64,000 nt of DNA from Streptomyces abyssalis (GCF_001751365.1 NZ_LJGT01000037.1:434001-498000); one strand, 5' to 3'; shown: positions 1 through 8,050, numbered from the stretch's first letter. Translations and numbers: made by a program. Notes: a model not told the origin generated them from the sequence alone.

Positions 1-231
1 TTCCTGCGCGGCGACCGGGAGATGTCGATGCTGATGGTCGAGGTGCTGCAGCGCCACGGCCTGCCCGTATTGCCTCACGAAATCGGCTTCGACGAGGACG
101 AGTTCGTGAAAGTGACGGAGTACGCCCCGGACACCAGGCCCGGGCGGTACACCATTCTCGAACACCTCGACCTGTCCGCCGACCAGATCAGGGACGCATA
201 CCGCGACTATGCACAAGCCATCAGTAGCTGA
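1..231 (+). CDS. Iron-containing alcohol dehydrogenase family protein, C-terminal end (partial)
   Basis: The frame is open from base 1 and ends at 231, so only the last 76 residues are present and the start lies outside the window. The piece has a run 'TRPGRYTILEHLDL' followed by an amphipathic helix. I recognise this as the C-terminus of iron-dependent alcohol dehydrogenases related to glycerol-1-phosphate dehydrogenase, which reduce a phosphorylated keto-sugar with NAD(P)H. The metal-binding histidines are not visible. The stop overlaps the start of the following CDP-alcohol phosphatidyltransferase by 23 bases, so the two are one operon. The context suggests it makes a polyol phosphate that is activated with CTP and used by the neighbour. 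This is inferred from the family and the neighbour, not shown. Confidence 0.6.
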   Translation, partial: FLRGDREMSMLMVEVLQRHGLPVLPHEIGFDEDEFVKVTEYAPDTRPGRYTILEHLDLSADQIRDAYRDYAQAISS

Positions 232-988
232 GCTCCGGCCGGTCGTTCATCCCGCGGGTGTGAAGGACCGGCGCAGCGGTGAGCACTGGGCCGGCCGGCT
301 CTACATGCGCGAGGTCTCACTGCGCATGGACCGGCACCTGGTGAACACGCGGGTGACGCCCAATCAGCTCACCTACCTGATGACTGTCGCCGCATTCCTC
401 GCCGCCCCTGCCCTGCTGGTGCCGGGGATCGGCGGGGCCGTGCTGGGCGTGGTGATGGTTCAGCTCTATCTGCTCCTCGACTGCGTGGACGGCGAACTGG
501 CCCGCTGGAAGCAGCAGTACTCGCTCGGCGGTGTGTACCTGGACCGGGTCGGCGCCTATGTGTGCGACGCCGCCGTCCTGGTGGGCTTCGGCCTGCGCGC
601 CGCCGACCTGTGGGGCGGGGGCCGGGTGGACTGGCTGTGGGCCTTTCTGGGCACCCTCGCCGCGCTCGGCGCCGTGATGATCAAAGCGGAGACCGACCTC
701 GTGGGCGTGGCCCGTCACCAGAGCGGGCTGCCGCCCGTGAAGGAGTCCGCGAGCGAGCCGCGCTCGTCGGGTGTGGCGCTCGCCCGCAAGGCCGCCGCGG
801 CGCTCAAGTTCCACCGCCTGATACTCGGGATCGAGGCCTCGCTGCTGATCCTGGTCCTCGCGGTCGTCGACATGATCGCCGGGGGCCTCTTCTTCACCAG
901 GCTCGGAGTCGCCGTGCTCGCCGGCATCGCCGTCGTCCAGACGCTGCTGCATCTGGTGTCCATCCTCGCCTCCAGCAGGCTCAAGTGA
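209..988 (+). CDS. CDP-alcohol phosphatidyltransferase family membrane protein
   Basis: A 259-residue integral membrane protein with hydrophobic segments around 55-90, 117-160 and 205-255. Enzymes of this family transfer a phosphoalcohol from CDP-alcohol to an acceptor alcohol. The signature is D-x2-DG-x2-AR-x8-G-x3-D-x3-D. Here D91, D94, G95, A98, R99, G108 and D112 are present, but the last Asp, taken as the catalytic base, is Ala116; another Asp sits at 120. It overlaps the preceding dehydrogenase gene and is followed 17 bases later by a glycosyltransferase and an ABC exporter. It may therefore build a phosphopolyol-linked surface polymer or lipid rather than a housekeeping phospholipid. 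The family call is firm; the substrate is unknown and activity is uncertain because of the missing Asp. Confidence 0.85.
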   Translation: MHKPSVAELRPVVHPAGVKDRRSGEHWAGRLYMREVSLRMDRHLVNTRVTPNQLTYLMTVAAFLAAPALLVPGIGGAVLGVVMVQLYLLLDCVDGELARWKQQYSLGGVYLDRVGAYVCDAAVLVGFGLRAADLWGGGRVDWLWAFLGTLAALGAVMIKAETDLVGVARHQSGLPPVKESASEPRSSGVALARKAAAALKFHRLILGIEASLLILVLAVVDMIAGGLFFTRLGVAVLAGIAVVQTLLHLVSILASSRLK

Positions 989-1005
989 CGGAGGGAGCCG
1001 CCACC

Positions 1006-1914
1006 ATGCCGCAGCAGAGCCCGGAGCGTTCCGCGCAGTCCCCGAGGCTCGGCGCCGTCGTCCTCACGATGGGCAACCGCCCCGAGGAGCTGCGGGCGCT
1101 GCTCGACTCCGTGGCCAAACAGGACGGCGAGCCGGTCGAGACCGTCGTGGTGGGTAACGGCGCGCCGCTGCCCGCGTTGCCGGAAGGTGTACGGACGGTC
1201 GAGCTTCCGGAAAATCTCGGCATCCCCGGAGGCCGCAACGTCGGCATCGAGGCCTTCGGGCCCTCCGGCGCCGAAGTCGACGTGCTGCTCTTCCTCGACG
1301 ACGACGGACTGCTGCCGGACACCGGCACCGCCGAGCTCGTACGCGAGGCCTTCGCCGCCGATCCGTCGCTGGGCATCATCAGTTTCCGCATCGCCGATCC
1401 GGACACCGGCGAGACACAGCGCCGCCATGTTCCCAGGCTGCGGGCCGCGGACCCGATGCGTTCCTCCCGGGTCACGACCTTCCTCGGCGGCGCCAACGCC
1501 GTACGCACGAAGGTCGTCGCCGAAGTCGGCGGACTGCCCGACGAGTTCTTCTACGCCCACGAGGAGACGGACCTCGCCTGGCGGGCCCTGGACGCCGGCT
1601 GGTCGATCGACTACCGGGCCGACATGGTGCTGCACCACCCCACCACCGCGCCCAGCCGGCACGCGGTCTACCACCGCATGGTGGCCCGCAACCGCGTCTG
1701 GCTCGCCCGCCGGAACCTGCCCGTCCTGCTCATCCCCGTCTACCTCGGAGTCTGGCTGCTCCTGACGCTCGCCCGCCGTCCCTCGCGCCCGGCGCTGCGC
1801 GCGTGGCTCGGCGGCTTCAGGGAGGGGTGGACCAAACCGTGCGGTGCCCGCAGACCGATGCGGTGGCGTACGGTGTGGCGGCTGACCCGACTAGGTCGCC
1901 CGCCCGTGATCTGA
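1006..1914 (+). CDS. Glycosyltransferase family 2 protein
   Basis: A 302-residue GT-A type glycosyltransferase. The N-terminal Rossmann-like part starts 'AVVLTMGNRPEELRALLDSV', followed by the metal-binding 'FLDDDGLLP' (about residues 97-105). The acceptor-side motif 'HEETDLAWRALDAGW' lies near 185-200. A hydrophobic stretch near 247-262 may anchor it to the membrane. The ATG at 1006 was chosen because GGAGGGAG precedes it and it lies just after the upstream stop; the longer open frame overlaps that gene antiparallel to its codon use. It probably adds a sugar to the polymer or lipid made in this operon, on the cytoplasmic side before export by the following ABC pair. Donor and acceptor are unknown. 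Confidence 0.88.
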   Translation: MPQQSPERSAQSPRLGAVVLTMGNRPEELRALLDSVAKQDGEPVETVVVGNGAPLPALPEGVRTVELPENLGIPGGRNVGIEAFGPSGAEVDVLLFLDDDGLLPDTGTAELVREAFAADPSLGIISFRIADPDTGETQRRHVPRLRAADPMRSSRVTTFLGGANAVRTKVVAEVGGLPDEFFYAHEETDLAWRALDAGWSIDYRADMVLHHPTTAPSRHAVYHRMVARNRVWLARRNLPVLLIPVYLGVWLLLTLARRPSRPALRAWLGGFREGWTKPCGARRPMRWRTVWRLTRLGRPPVI

Positions 1915-1981
1915 CAAGCTCGTCTCCAGCAGCACAATTTCTTCCAGTTCACCTGCGCGTGTGAGGACGAAAGTTTCCAAC

Positions 1982-2926
1982 GTGACCGAGACAACGCACG
2001 GCGGTGCGGTGGGCGTGAAGCCCCCGCCCACCCCGGACGACCGTCTGTCCCCGGCCGATCTCGCGGCGAAATACGGCCTGTCGGTGAGCGGGGCCCGGCC
2101 CTCGCTGGCGGAGTACGTGAGGCAGCTGTGGGCGCGGCGCCACTTCATCGTCGCCTTCTCACGGGCGAAGCTCACAGCGCAGTACAGCCAGGCGAAGCTT
2201 GGCCAGCTGTGGCAGGTGGCAACGCCGCTGCTGAACGCCACGGTCTACTTCTTCATCTTCGGTCTGCTGCTGGGCGGCAGGAGCGGCACACCGGGCGGCG
2301 AGCAGAACTACATCCCCTTCCTGGTCACCGGCGTCTTCGTCTTCACCTTCACCCAGACCTCGGTGCTCAACGGGGTCCGGGCGATCTCGGGCAACCTCGG
2401 CCTGGTCCGCGCCCTGCACTTCCCGCGCGCTTCCCTGCCGATCTCCATCTCGTTGCAGCAGCTCCAGCAGTTGCTGTACTCGATGATTGTGCTGGTGGCC
2501 ATCCTGGTCGGATTCGGACACTTCCCGACCTGGTCCTGGCTGCTGATCTTCCCCACGCTCGCCTGCCAGTTCCTCTTCAACACCGGCATGGCACTGATCA
2601 TGGCGCGGCTGGGCAGCAAGACCCCCGACCTCGCGCAGCTGATGCCTTTCATCCTGCGTACCTGGATGTACGGGTCCGGCGTGATGTTCCCGCTGGAGCC
2701 CATGCTGCGGGATCGGGCACACGCGCCCGGGTGGCTGGTGGACATCGTCCAGGCCAACCCGGCTGCAGTCTTCATGGACCTCATGCGCTTCTCGTTCATC
2801 GACGGCTACACCTCTGCGGATCTCCCGCCGCACGTCTGGGCCCTGGCGCTGGGCTGGGGGCTGTTGATCGGCATCGGCGGATTTGTTTTCTTCTGGAAGT
2901 CGGAGGAGCGTTATGGCCGTGGCTGA
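1982..2926 (+). CDS. ABC-2 type transporter permease (Wzm/TagG-like)
   Basis: About 314 residues with a soluble N-terminus, a 'RRHFIVAFSRAKLTAQYSQAKLGQLWQ' type entry helix, and six hydrophobic segments, as in permeases that export teichoic acids and O-antigen-like polysaccharides. It overlaps the next gene, an ATPase of the matching Wzt/TagH class, by 14 bases, so they form one transporter. The start is uncertain. GTG at 1982 has a GAGGA 14 bases upstream, and GTG at 1961 is possible but has no ribosome site. The preceding GT2 and CDP-alcohol transferase suggest the cargo is a phosphopolyol glycan or a lipid-linked glycan. The family call is confident; the cargo is inferred. Confidence 0.85.
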   Translation: MTETTHGGAVGVKPPPTPDDRLSPADLAAKYGLSVSGARPSLAEYVRQLWARRHFIVAFSRAKLTAQYSQAKLGQLWQVATPLLNATVYFFIFGLLLGGRSGTPGGEQNYIPFLVTGVFVFTFTQTSVLNGVRAISGNLGLVRALHFPRASLPISISLQQLQQLLYSMIVLVAILVGFGHFPTWSWLLIFPTLACQFLFNTGMALIMARLGSKTPDLAQLMPFILRTWMYGSGVMFPLEPMLRDRAHAPGWLVDIVQANPAAVFMDLMRFSFIDGYTSADLPPHVWALALGWGLLIGIGGFVFFWKSEERYGRG

Positions 2927-3749
2927 GGACACCCAGGAGGAGACGAAGACGCTCCAGCAGCAGGCAGGGGCGCCTGCCCAGCAGGAACCGTGGATTCCCA
3001 CCGTCATCGCCGAGGACCTGCACATCGTCTACCGCGTCTACGGCGGCGCGAAGGGCAAGGGCAGTGCCACGGCGGCCCTGAACCGCATCGTCCGCCGCAA
3101 GCCGGGCGGCGGCAGCGTGCGCGAGGTGCACGCGGTCAAGGGCGTCAGCTTCACCGCGTACCGCGGCCAGGCCGTCGGCCTGATCGGCTCCAACGGTTCG
3201 GGCAAGTCGACGCTGCTGCGCGCCATCGCCGGTCTGCTGCCCGCGGAGAGCGGGCGCGTCTACACCAACGGGCAGCCGTCGCTGCTGGGCGTCAACGCGG
3301 CGCTGATGAACGACCTGACCGGCGAGCGCAACGTCGTCCTCGGTGGTCTGGCGATGGGCATGTCGCGCGACGAGGTCGCCGAGCGCTACCAGGGGATCGT
3401 CGACTTCTCCGGCATCAACGAGAAGGGCGACTTCATCACGCTGCCGATGCGCACGTACTCCTCCGGCATGTCGGCCCGGCTGCGCTTCTCCATCGCGGCC
3501 GCCAAGGACCACGACGTGCTGATGATCGACGAGGCGCTGGCGACGGGCGACAAGAAGTTCCAGCGGCGCTCGGAGCAGCGCGTCCGCGAACTGCGTGAGG
3601 AGGCGGGCACCGTCTTCCTCGTCAGCCACAACAACAAGTCGATCCGCGACACCTGCGAGCGGACGCTGTGGCTGGAGAAGGGCGAGCTGGTGCACGACGG
3701 TCCGACGGAGGAAGTGCTCAAGGAATACGAGAAGTTCACGGGGAAGTAG
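2913..3749 (+). CDS. ABC transporter ATP-binding protein (Wzt/TagH-like)
   Basis: A 278-residue ATPase. It has Walker A 'GSNGSGKST' near residue 92, the signature 'YSSGMSARL', Walker B 'VLMIDEAL' and the switch histidine in 'LVSHNN'. The N-terminal 60 residues with 'DLHIVYRVYGG' and the long basic insert before Walker A are typical of the polysaccharide/teichoic-acid export subfamily. There is no long C-terminal carbohydrate-binding domain, so it resembles TagH-short or RfbE types. ATG 2913 follows a strong GGAGGAG; a start further upstream would lie inside the permease. It energises the permease encoded just before it. A strong terminator follows at 3785-3826. Confidence 0.9.
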   Translation: MAVAEDTQEETKTLQQQAGAPAQQEPWIPTVIAEDLHIVYRVYGGAKGKGSATAALNRIVRRKPGGGSVREVHAVKGVSFTAYRGQAVGLIGSNGSGKSTLLRAIAGLLPAESGRVYTNGQPSLLGVNAALMNDLTGERNVVLGGLAMGMSRDEVAERYQGIVDFSGINEKGDFITLPMRTYSSGMSARLRFSIAAAKDHDVLMIDEALATGDKKFQRRSEQRVRELREEAGTVFLVSHNNKSIRDTCERTLWLEKGELVHDGPTEEVLKEYEKFTGK

Positions 3750-3784
3750 CGCGACCGGCCCGCCCGCGGGCAGGCACACACGAA

Positions 3785-3826
3785 GCGGCGGCCGGCCCCG
3801 GTGGGAGTACCGGGGCCGGCCGCCGC
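3785..3826. terminator. Bidirectional hairpin terminator, 17-bp perfect stem
   Basis: The arms 3785-3801 and 3810-3826 are perfectly complementary over 17 bp (GCGGCGGCCGGCCCCGG) with an 8-base loop. The hairpin lies between the convergent ABC ATPase gene and the MMPL gene, and a short T run follows on the + strand. It probably ends both transcripts. Confidence 0.85.
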
Positions 3827-3852
3827 TTTCGTCCGCGCCGGAATACTCCGTG

Positions 3853-6093
3853 TCACACCCCCGCGGGCGTCCGCTCCCGTTCCTCCGGCTCCGGCCGGGT
3901 CCGTGGCGCCGACTCCTCCAGGCCGACCTTGCCGTGCAGCCTCCGCAGCGCCCGCGGCGCGTACCAGGCGCCACGGCCCAGCACCCGCATCGCGGCCGGT
4001 ACGAGCACTCCGCGTACGGCGACGGCGTCGATGAGGATCGCCAGTCCGCTGCCCAGCCCGAACATCTGCAGGAAGCTGATCTCGCTGGTCGCGAAGGCGA
4101 AGAAGCTCACCGCCAGCAGTCCCGCCGCCATCGTCACGATGCGTCCCGTCCGTGAGAGCCCGCGGGTGACGGCTTCCCCGTTGGGGGCGCCCTCGTCGTG
4201 CAGCTCCTTGATCCGGCTGGTGACGAAGACCTCGTAGTCCATGGACAGGCCGAAGACGATGCAGAACATCAGCACCGTCATCGATGTGTCCATCGGCATC
4301 TCCGTGAATCCGAGGACGGACGAGAGATGCCCGTCCTGGAAGATCCACACCATCGCGCCGATCGACGCCGTGAGGCTCACCGTGTTCAGCACGAGCGCCC
4401 GCAGCGGCTGGACGACGCTCCCGGTGAAGAGGAAGAGCAGCACGAACGTCGTGCCGACGACCATGCCGATCGCGCCCGGCAGCCGGTCCCCGATCGACGC
4501 CTTGGTGTCCACGAGCTGTGCGTCGCGCCCACCCACCAGCGCCTCACCGGTGCCGGGTGCGGCCAGGCCGCGGATGCTGCGCACCGTGTCCTGCCGCTCC
4601 TCCGCCCCGGACCCGGTCTCCGGCGTGACGGTGAGGAGCTGCGCGTCCGGTTTGCCGAGCGCGGCCTGCGCAGGGCCGGGCGGCGTCGTCTTCCCGTCCG
4701 TGTGGACGCCGCCGGCCGACTGGACGCGGGCCACCCCATCGATGCGTGAGACGCGCTCCGCGTACGCCTCCAGCTCGTCCTGGGGCGCTCCGGCGGTCGT
4801 GACGATCTGGAGGGCATCGGCGGAGCCGCCGGGGAAGTCCTTCTCCAGCGCGGTGCTGACCTGCCTGCTCTGCGCGTCCTCGGGCAGCACCCGCTCGTCC
4901 GGCATCCCGAAGCGGGCCCCCAGCAGCGGGCTCGCGGCGAGCAGCAGCACCGCCAGCACGGGCAGCGCGGTGAGCACGGGGCGGCGCATGACCGTACGGG
5001 CGATCCGGCCCCACACGGGAGCGTCGGGACGCCGTACGGCGTCGGCCCACGGCAGCCGGCCCTTGTTCACACGGTGCCCGAGCACCGCCAGCAGGGCAGG
5101 CACCACGATGAGCGCCGCCAGCGCCGCGACGGCGACGACCCCGATCCCGGCGTACGCGAACGAGCGCAGGAAGAACGGCGGGAAGAGCAGCAACGCCGCC
5201 AGCGCCGCGACGACCGTGGCCGCCGAGAAGGCGATGGTGCGTCCCGCCGTCGTCACGGTCGTGCGCAGGGCGTCCCCGACGTCGTCGCCCGCCGAGAGCC
5301 GTTCGCGGAAGCGGCTGACGATCAGCAGGCCGTAGTCGATTCCGAGACCGAGTCCGAGCGCGGTCGTGAGGTTGACGGAGAAGACCGACACGTCGGTGAC
5401 GCTGCCCAGGACGAACAGCTCGGCGAATGTGCCCAGAATCGCGATCAGCCCGATCGCCAGCGGCAGCAGCGCGGCGACGAAGCTGCCGAACGCGATGACC
5501 AGCAGCACGAGCGTCAGGGGCACCGCGACGGCTTCCGCGACCGCCAGATCCGCGGACACCTGTTCGGAGATGTCGTTGTTGAGCGCCGCGCCGCCGCCCG
5601 CCCGGACATCGACGGGACCCTGGTCCCCGCTCCACCTGCCGGTGATCTCCTCGGTGTGGTCGGCGACCTCTGTGCTGTCGCCCCGCACGTGCGCCAGTAC
5701 GAGCGCCTGCGAGCCGTCACGGGAGGTCAGGGCAGCGCCGCCGGCGTCCCAGTAGGACGAGACCCGGGAGATCTCCCGCTCCTCCTTCAGCTCCTTCGTC
5801 AGCTTCCGGCCCGCGTCCCGTACGGCGGCCGAGTCCAGGTCTCCGCTGTCCGCGCGCACCAGCAGCACGAGGTTGTCCTCGCCGCCGAACTTCTCCTCGA
5901 TGAGGGTCTGCGCGCGGCTCGAAGGCGCGTCGGGGTCCTCGAAGCCGCCGGCCTGCAGCTTTCCGAAGGCGCCGAAGCCGATGGCCCCCATGGCCACAAC
6001 GGTGATCAGGCTGAGCAGGAGCAGTGCCCGTGGCCGGTGCAGGGCCAGCTCCGCGATTCGTCTTAGCACTGTCTTCGTCCCCCCATGAGACAT
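3853..6093 (-). CDS. MMPL family RND-type membrane transporter
   Basis: About 746 residues in the actinobacterial MMPL layout: TM1 near residues 20-40, a periplasmic domain, five TMs, then the same again. The second half begins about residue 370 ('PVLTALPVLAVLLLAASPLLG'). The sequence 'DYGLLIVSRFRE' in half one and 'SMDYEVFVTSRIKE' in half two are the paired TM4/TM10 motifs with the proton-relay Asp-Tyr. Such proteins export lipids, siderophores or drugs. ATG at 6093 is used; GTG at 6069 preceded by GGGGGGA is a good alternative. The gene is divergent from a TetR regulator, and two palindromes between them suggest repression by it, as is common for this pair. The substrate cannot be told from sequence. 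Confidence 0.9.
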   Translation of the reverse strand: MSHGGTKTVLRRIAELALHRPRALLLLSLITVVAMGAIGFGAFGKLQAGGFEDPDAPSSRAQTLIEEKFGGEDNLVLLVRADSGDLDSAAVRDAGRKLTKELKEEREISRVSSYWDAGGAALTSRDGSQALVLAHVRGDSTEVADHTEEITGRWSGDQGPVDVRAGGGAALNNDISEQVSADLAVAEAVAVPLTLVLLVIAFGSFVAALLPLAIGLIAILGTFAELFVLGSVTDVSVFSVNLTTALGLGLGIDYGLLIVSRFRERLSAGDDVGDALRTTVTTAGRTIAFSAATVVAALAALLLFPPFFLRSFAYAGIGVVAVAALAALIVVPALLAVLGHRVNKGRLPWADAVRRPDAPVWGRIARTVMRRPVLTALPVLAVLLLAASPLLGARFGMPDERVLPEDAQSRQVSTALEKDFPGGSADALQIVTTAGAPQDELEAYAERVSRIDGVARVQSAGGVHTDGKTTPPGPAQAALGKPDAQLLTVTPETGSGAEERQDTVRSIRGLAAPGTGEALVGGRDAQLVDTKASIGDRLPGAIGMVVGTTFVLLFLFTGSVVQPLRALVLNTVSLTASIGAMVWIFQDGHLSSVLGFTEMPMDTSMTVLMFCIVFGLSMDYEVFVTSRIKELHDEGAPNGEAVTRGLSRTGRIVTMAAGLLAVSFFAFATSEISFLQMFGLGSGLAILIDAVAVRGVLVPAAMRVLGRGAWYAPRALRRLHGKVGLEESAPRTRPEPEERERTPAGV

Positions 6094-6103
6094 CGATGCG
6101 CCG

Positions 6104-6122
6104 ATGTTTACGGCGTCAACAT
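6104..6122. promoter_or_regulatory. TetR-type operator palindrome, MMPL side
   Basis: ATGTTTACGGCGTCAACAT is a near-perfect 19-bp palindrome (ATGTTkAC-g-GTmAACAT) just upstream of the MMPL start. It shares its half site with the palindrome at 6137-6157, next to the divergent TetR gene. It is inferred to be the binding site of that regulator. Confidence 0.7.
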
Positions 6123-6136
6123 AGACTCTTCCAGTG

Positions 6137-6157
6137 GATGTTAATAGTGTCAACATC
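6137..6157. promoter_or_regulatory. TetR-type operator palindrome, regulator side
   Basis: GATGTTAATAGTGTCAACATC has the half sites GATGTTaA and TcAACATC, as in the operator at 6104-6122. It lies 16 bases upstream of the proposed ATG of the TetR gene, so it would give autorepression. A start at GTG 6134 would place the operator inside the coding sequence, which argues for the ATG at 6173. Confidence 0.7.
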
Positions 6158-6172
6158 GGGCAGGATGAAAGC

Positions 6173-6940
6173 ATGGCGGACATGGAGGGCAGGACCGGTT
6201 CGGGCGCGCCCCGCACGGCGAAGGGCCTGGGGGAGGAGCCGGCCGACCGGCGAGGCGGCCGGTCCGGCGGCGCCAAGGGCGCCTACCACCACGGCGACCT
6301 GCGCAACGCCCTGATCGAGGCCGCCACCGACCTCGCCCGCGAGGGAGGTCCCGAATCCGTCGTGCTGCGTGCCGCCGCACGCCGCGTCGGCGTCTCGCCG
6401 ACGGCCGCCTACCGGCACTTCGCCGGCCAGGCCGAACTGCTCCACGCGGTCAAGGAGCTGGGCCAGGAGCGCCTGGCCCGGAGCATGGAGGCCGGCGGCC
6501 GCGCAGACTCCGGTGCTGCCTCAGGCGGTTCCCCCGAGGCGGCAGAGGCGGCCGAGGCGCGGATGCGGGCGCTGGGCCACGGCTATCTCGCCTTCGCCCT
6601 CTCCGAGCCGGGTCTCTACCGGGTCGCCTTCTGCCGCGACGCACTCCACCCGCACCTGTTCCACGGAGCCGCAGACCCGGACGGCGGCGACGGTTCGTGG
6701 GAATTCCGCTCCTTCGAGATCCTCATCCAGGCCCTGGACGGCCTCGTCGAGCACGGCCGCATGCCGGTGGAGCGGCGCGCGGGGGCGGAGATCACGGCCT
6801 GGTCGACCGTGCACGGGCTGGCCATGCTCCTCCTGGACGGCCCCCTGGCGAACCTGTCACCCGAAGAGATCCACGAGACGGCCGAGCGCACGTTCGACGT
6901 ACTCATCGCGGGGCTCACCGCGCCGCCCGCGCCGCACTGA
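6173..6940 (+). CDS. TetR/AcrR family transcriptional regulator
   Basis: A 255-residue regulator. After a 35-residue Gly/Ala-rich N-terminus comes 'YHHGDLRNALIEAATDLAREGG', a helix-turn-helix with 'RAAARRVGVSPTAAYRHFAGQAELLHAV' near residues 65-95, and an all-helical ligand domain. The 'HGDLRNALI' entry and the C-terminal 'AWSTVHGLAMLLLDGPL' match the WHG-type ligand domain of TetR proteins. It is divergent from the MMPL exporter with shared palindromes between, so it most likely represses the exporter and itself, released by a small hydrophobic ligand. ATG 6173 is preceded by AGGATGAAAG; ATG 6182 is also possible. Confidence 0.9.
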   Translation: MADMEGRTGSGAPRTAKGLGEEPADRRGGRSGGAKGAYHHGDLRNALIEAATDLAREGGPESVVLRAAARRVGVSPTAAYRHFAGQAELLHAVKELGQERLARSMEAGGRADSGAASGGSPEAAEAAEARMRALGHGYLAFALSEPGLYRVAFCRDALHPHLFHGAADPDGGDGSWEFRSFEILIQALDGLVEHGRMPVERRAGAEITAWSTVHGLAMLLLDGPLANLSPEEIHETAERTFDVLIAGLTAPPAPH

Positions 6941-7066
6941 CGCGCCGCCGCCCGGCGGGACGGGGTCCGGCCGGGCCTGAACGCGCCCTCCGTCGCCGCT
7001 CTCACGCCGTGCTCATGGCGCCTCGGGCCGCCCGCCCGACACCGTGCCGGAGCGGCGTGTCCGAAA

Positions 7067-7072
7067 TAGGAT
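7067..7072 (+). promoter_or_regulatory. Possible -10 hexamer of the hopanoid operon
   Basis: TAGGAT fits the Streptomyces -10 pattern TAGRRT and is the only good hexamer between the TetR gene and hpnC, about 65 bases before the coding start. No convincing -35 element is seen at 17-18 bases upstream. Weak evidence. Confidence 0.35.
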
Positions 7073-7111
7073 GTTTTCGCCCAGCGGTGTAGAAACGGAG
7101 ATGTGACGGCA

Positions 7112-7135
7112 ATGGCTTCTGGCAGCACGTGGTGA
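7112..7135 (+). CDS. Possible 7-codon upstream ORF overlapping the hpnC start
   Basis: ATG at 7112 opens a reading frame MASGSTW whose TGA (7133-7135) overlaps a GTG of hpnC as GTGA. A GGAG lies 11 bases before the ATG, while hpnC itself has no clear ribosome site. Translation of the little ORF could therefore feed ribosomes to hpnC by coupling. It could equally be chance; ribosome profiling would decide. Confidence 0.3.
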   Translation: MASGSTW

Positions 7136-8043
7136 GCGCGGAGGCGGACGCGCATGCGCGTGCCGTCCTCGCCAAGGCCACGCGGGAGAACTTCCCAGTG
7201 GCGCCCGGATTCCTGCCGCGCGAATGGCGTTACGACCTGATGGCCGTGTACGGCTACGCCCGGCTCGTCGACGACATCGGCGACGGCGACCTCGCCCCCG
7301 GCGGCCTCGACGCGAAATACCTCGGTCTCGGCCCTGCCTGGGGGAGTGAGCCCGGCGCCGACCGCCTCGCCATGCTCGACGCATTCGAGGCCGACCTGCG
7401 AGGTCTCTTCGAAGACGGCCGTCCCGCCCCTGACCACCCCCTGCTGCGGGCGCTCGTGCCCACCGTGCGCCGCCGCCGGCTCACGCCCGAACCGTTCCTG
7501 GCGCTCATCGAGGCCAACCGCCAGGACCAGAAGGTGCGCCGCTACGCCGACCACGCCGAACTGCTCCAGTACTGCGAGCTGTCCGCCAACCCCGTGGGCC
7601 ACCTGGTGCTCGCCATCACCGGGACCGCCACCCCCGACCGGATCCGGTACGCCGACGACGTGTGCACCGCGCTCCAGATCGTCGAGCACCTCCAGGACGT
7701 CGCCGAGGACCTGAGCCGCGACCGCATCTACCTGCCCGCCGAGGACATGGCCCGCTTCCACGTCACAGAGGCCGACCTCGCCGCCGCCAGCGCCAACGCC
7801 TCGGTCCGTGCGCTGCTGGCATTCGAAGCCGAACGGGCCCGCGAGCTGCTCTCGGCGGGAGCCCCCCTCGTGGCCAGCGTCCGCGGACGTCTCAGGCTGC
7901 TCCTCGCGGGCTTCACCGGCGGCGGACGCGCCGCCCTCCGTGCCATCGGCCGTGCCGGATACGACGTACTTCCAGGACCTCCCCGGGCCACCACGCGCGG
8001 GCTGCTGCGCGAGGTGGCCGCAACCCTGCGACGAGAGGGGTGA
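7129..8043 (+). CDS. hpnC: Squalene synthase-like HpnC (presqualene diphosphate to hydroxysqualene)
   Basis: About 304 residues of the trans-isoprenyl diphosphate synthase, head-to-head class. The first Asp-rich motif is 'YARLVDDIGDGDL' (about residues 41-53). The second region is 'VEHLQDVAEDLSRDRIYLPAEDM', where squalene synthases have LTNFLQD; this is normal for HpnC. In the three-gene bacterial route HpnC converts presqualene diphosphate to hydroxysqualene. It is the first gene of the hopanoid operon and is separated from hpnD by 7 bases. The start is one of two adjacent GTG codons (7129 or 7132); there is no good ribosome site, but a small ORF overlaps it. Confidence 0.92.
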   Translation: MVSAEADAHARAVLAKATRENFPVAPGFLPREWRYDLMAVYGYARLVDDIGDGDLAPGGLDAKYLGLGPAWGSEPGADRLAMLDAFEADLRGLFEDGRPAPDHPLLRALVPTVRRRRLTPEPFLALIEANRQDQKVRRYADHAELLQYCELSANPVGHLVLAITGTATPDRIRYADDVCTALQIVEHLQDVAEDLSRDRIYLPAEDMARFHVTEADLAAASANASVRALLAFEAERARELLSAGAPLVASVRGRLRLLLAGFTGGGRAALRAIGRAGYDVLPGPPRATTRGLLREVAATLRREG

Positions 8044-8050
8044 GCGGACC

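Noticed and set aside
3853..6276. Longer N-terminus of the MMPL protein up to 6276
   Set aside because: It would run through both operators and into the TetR coding region on the other strand; the family starts near 6093 or 6069.
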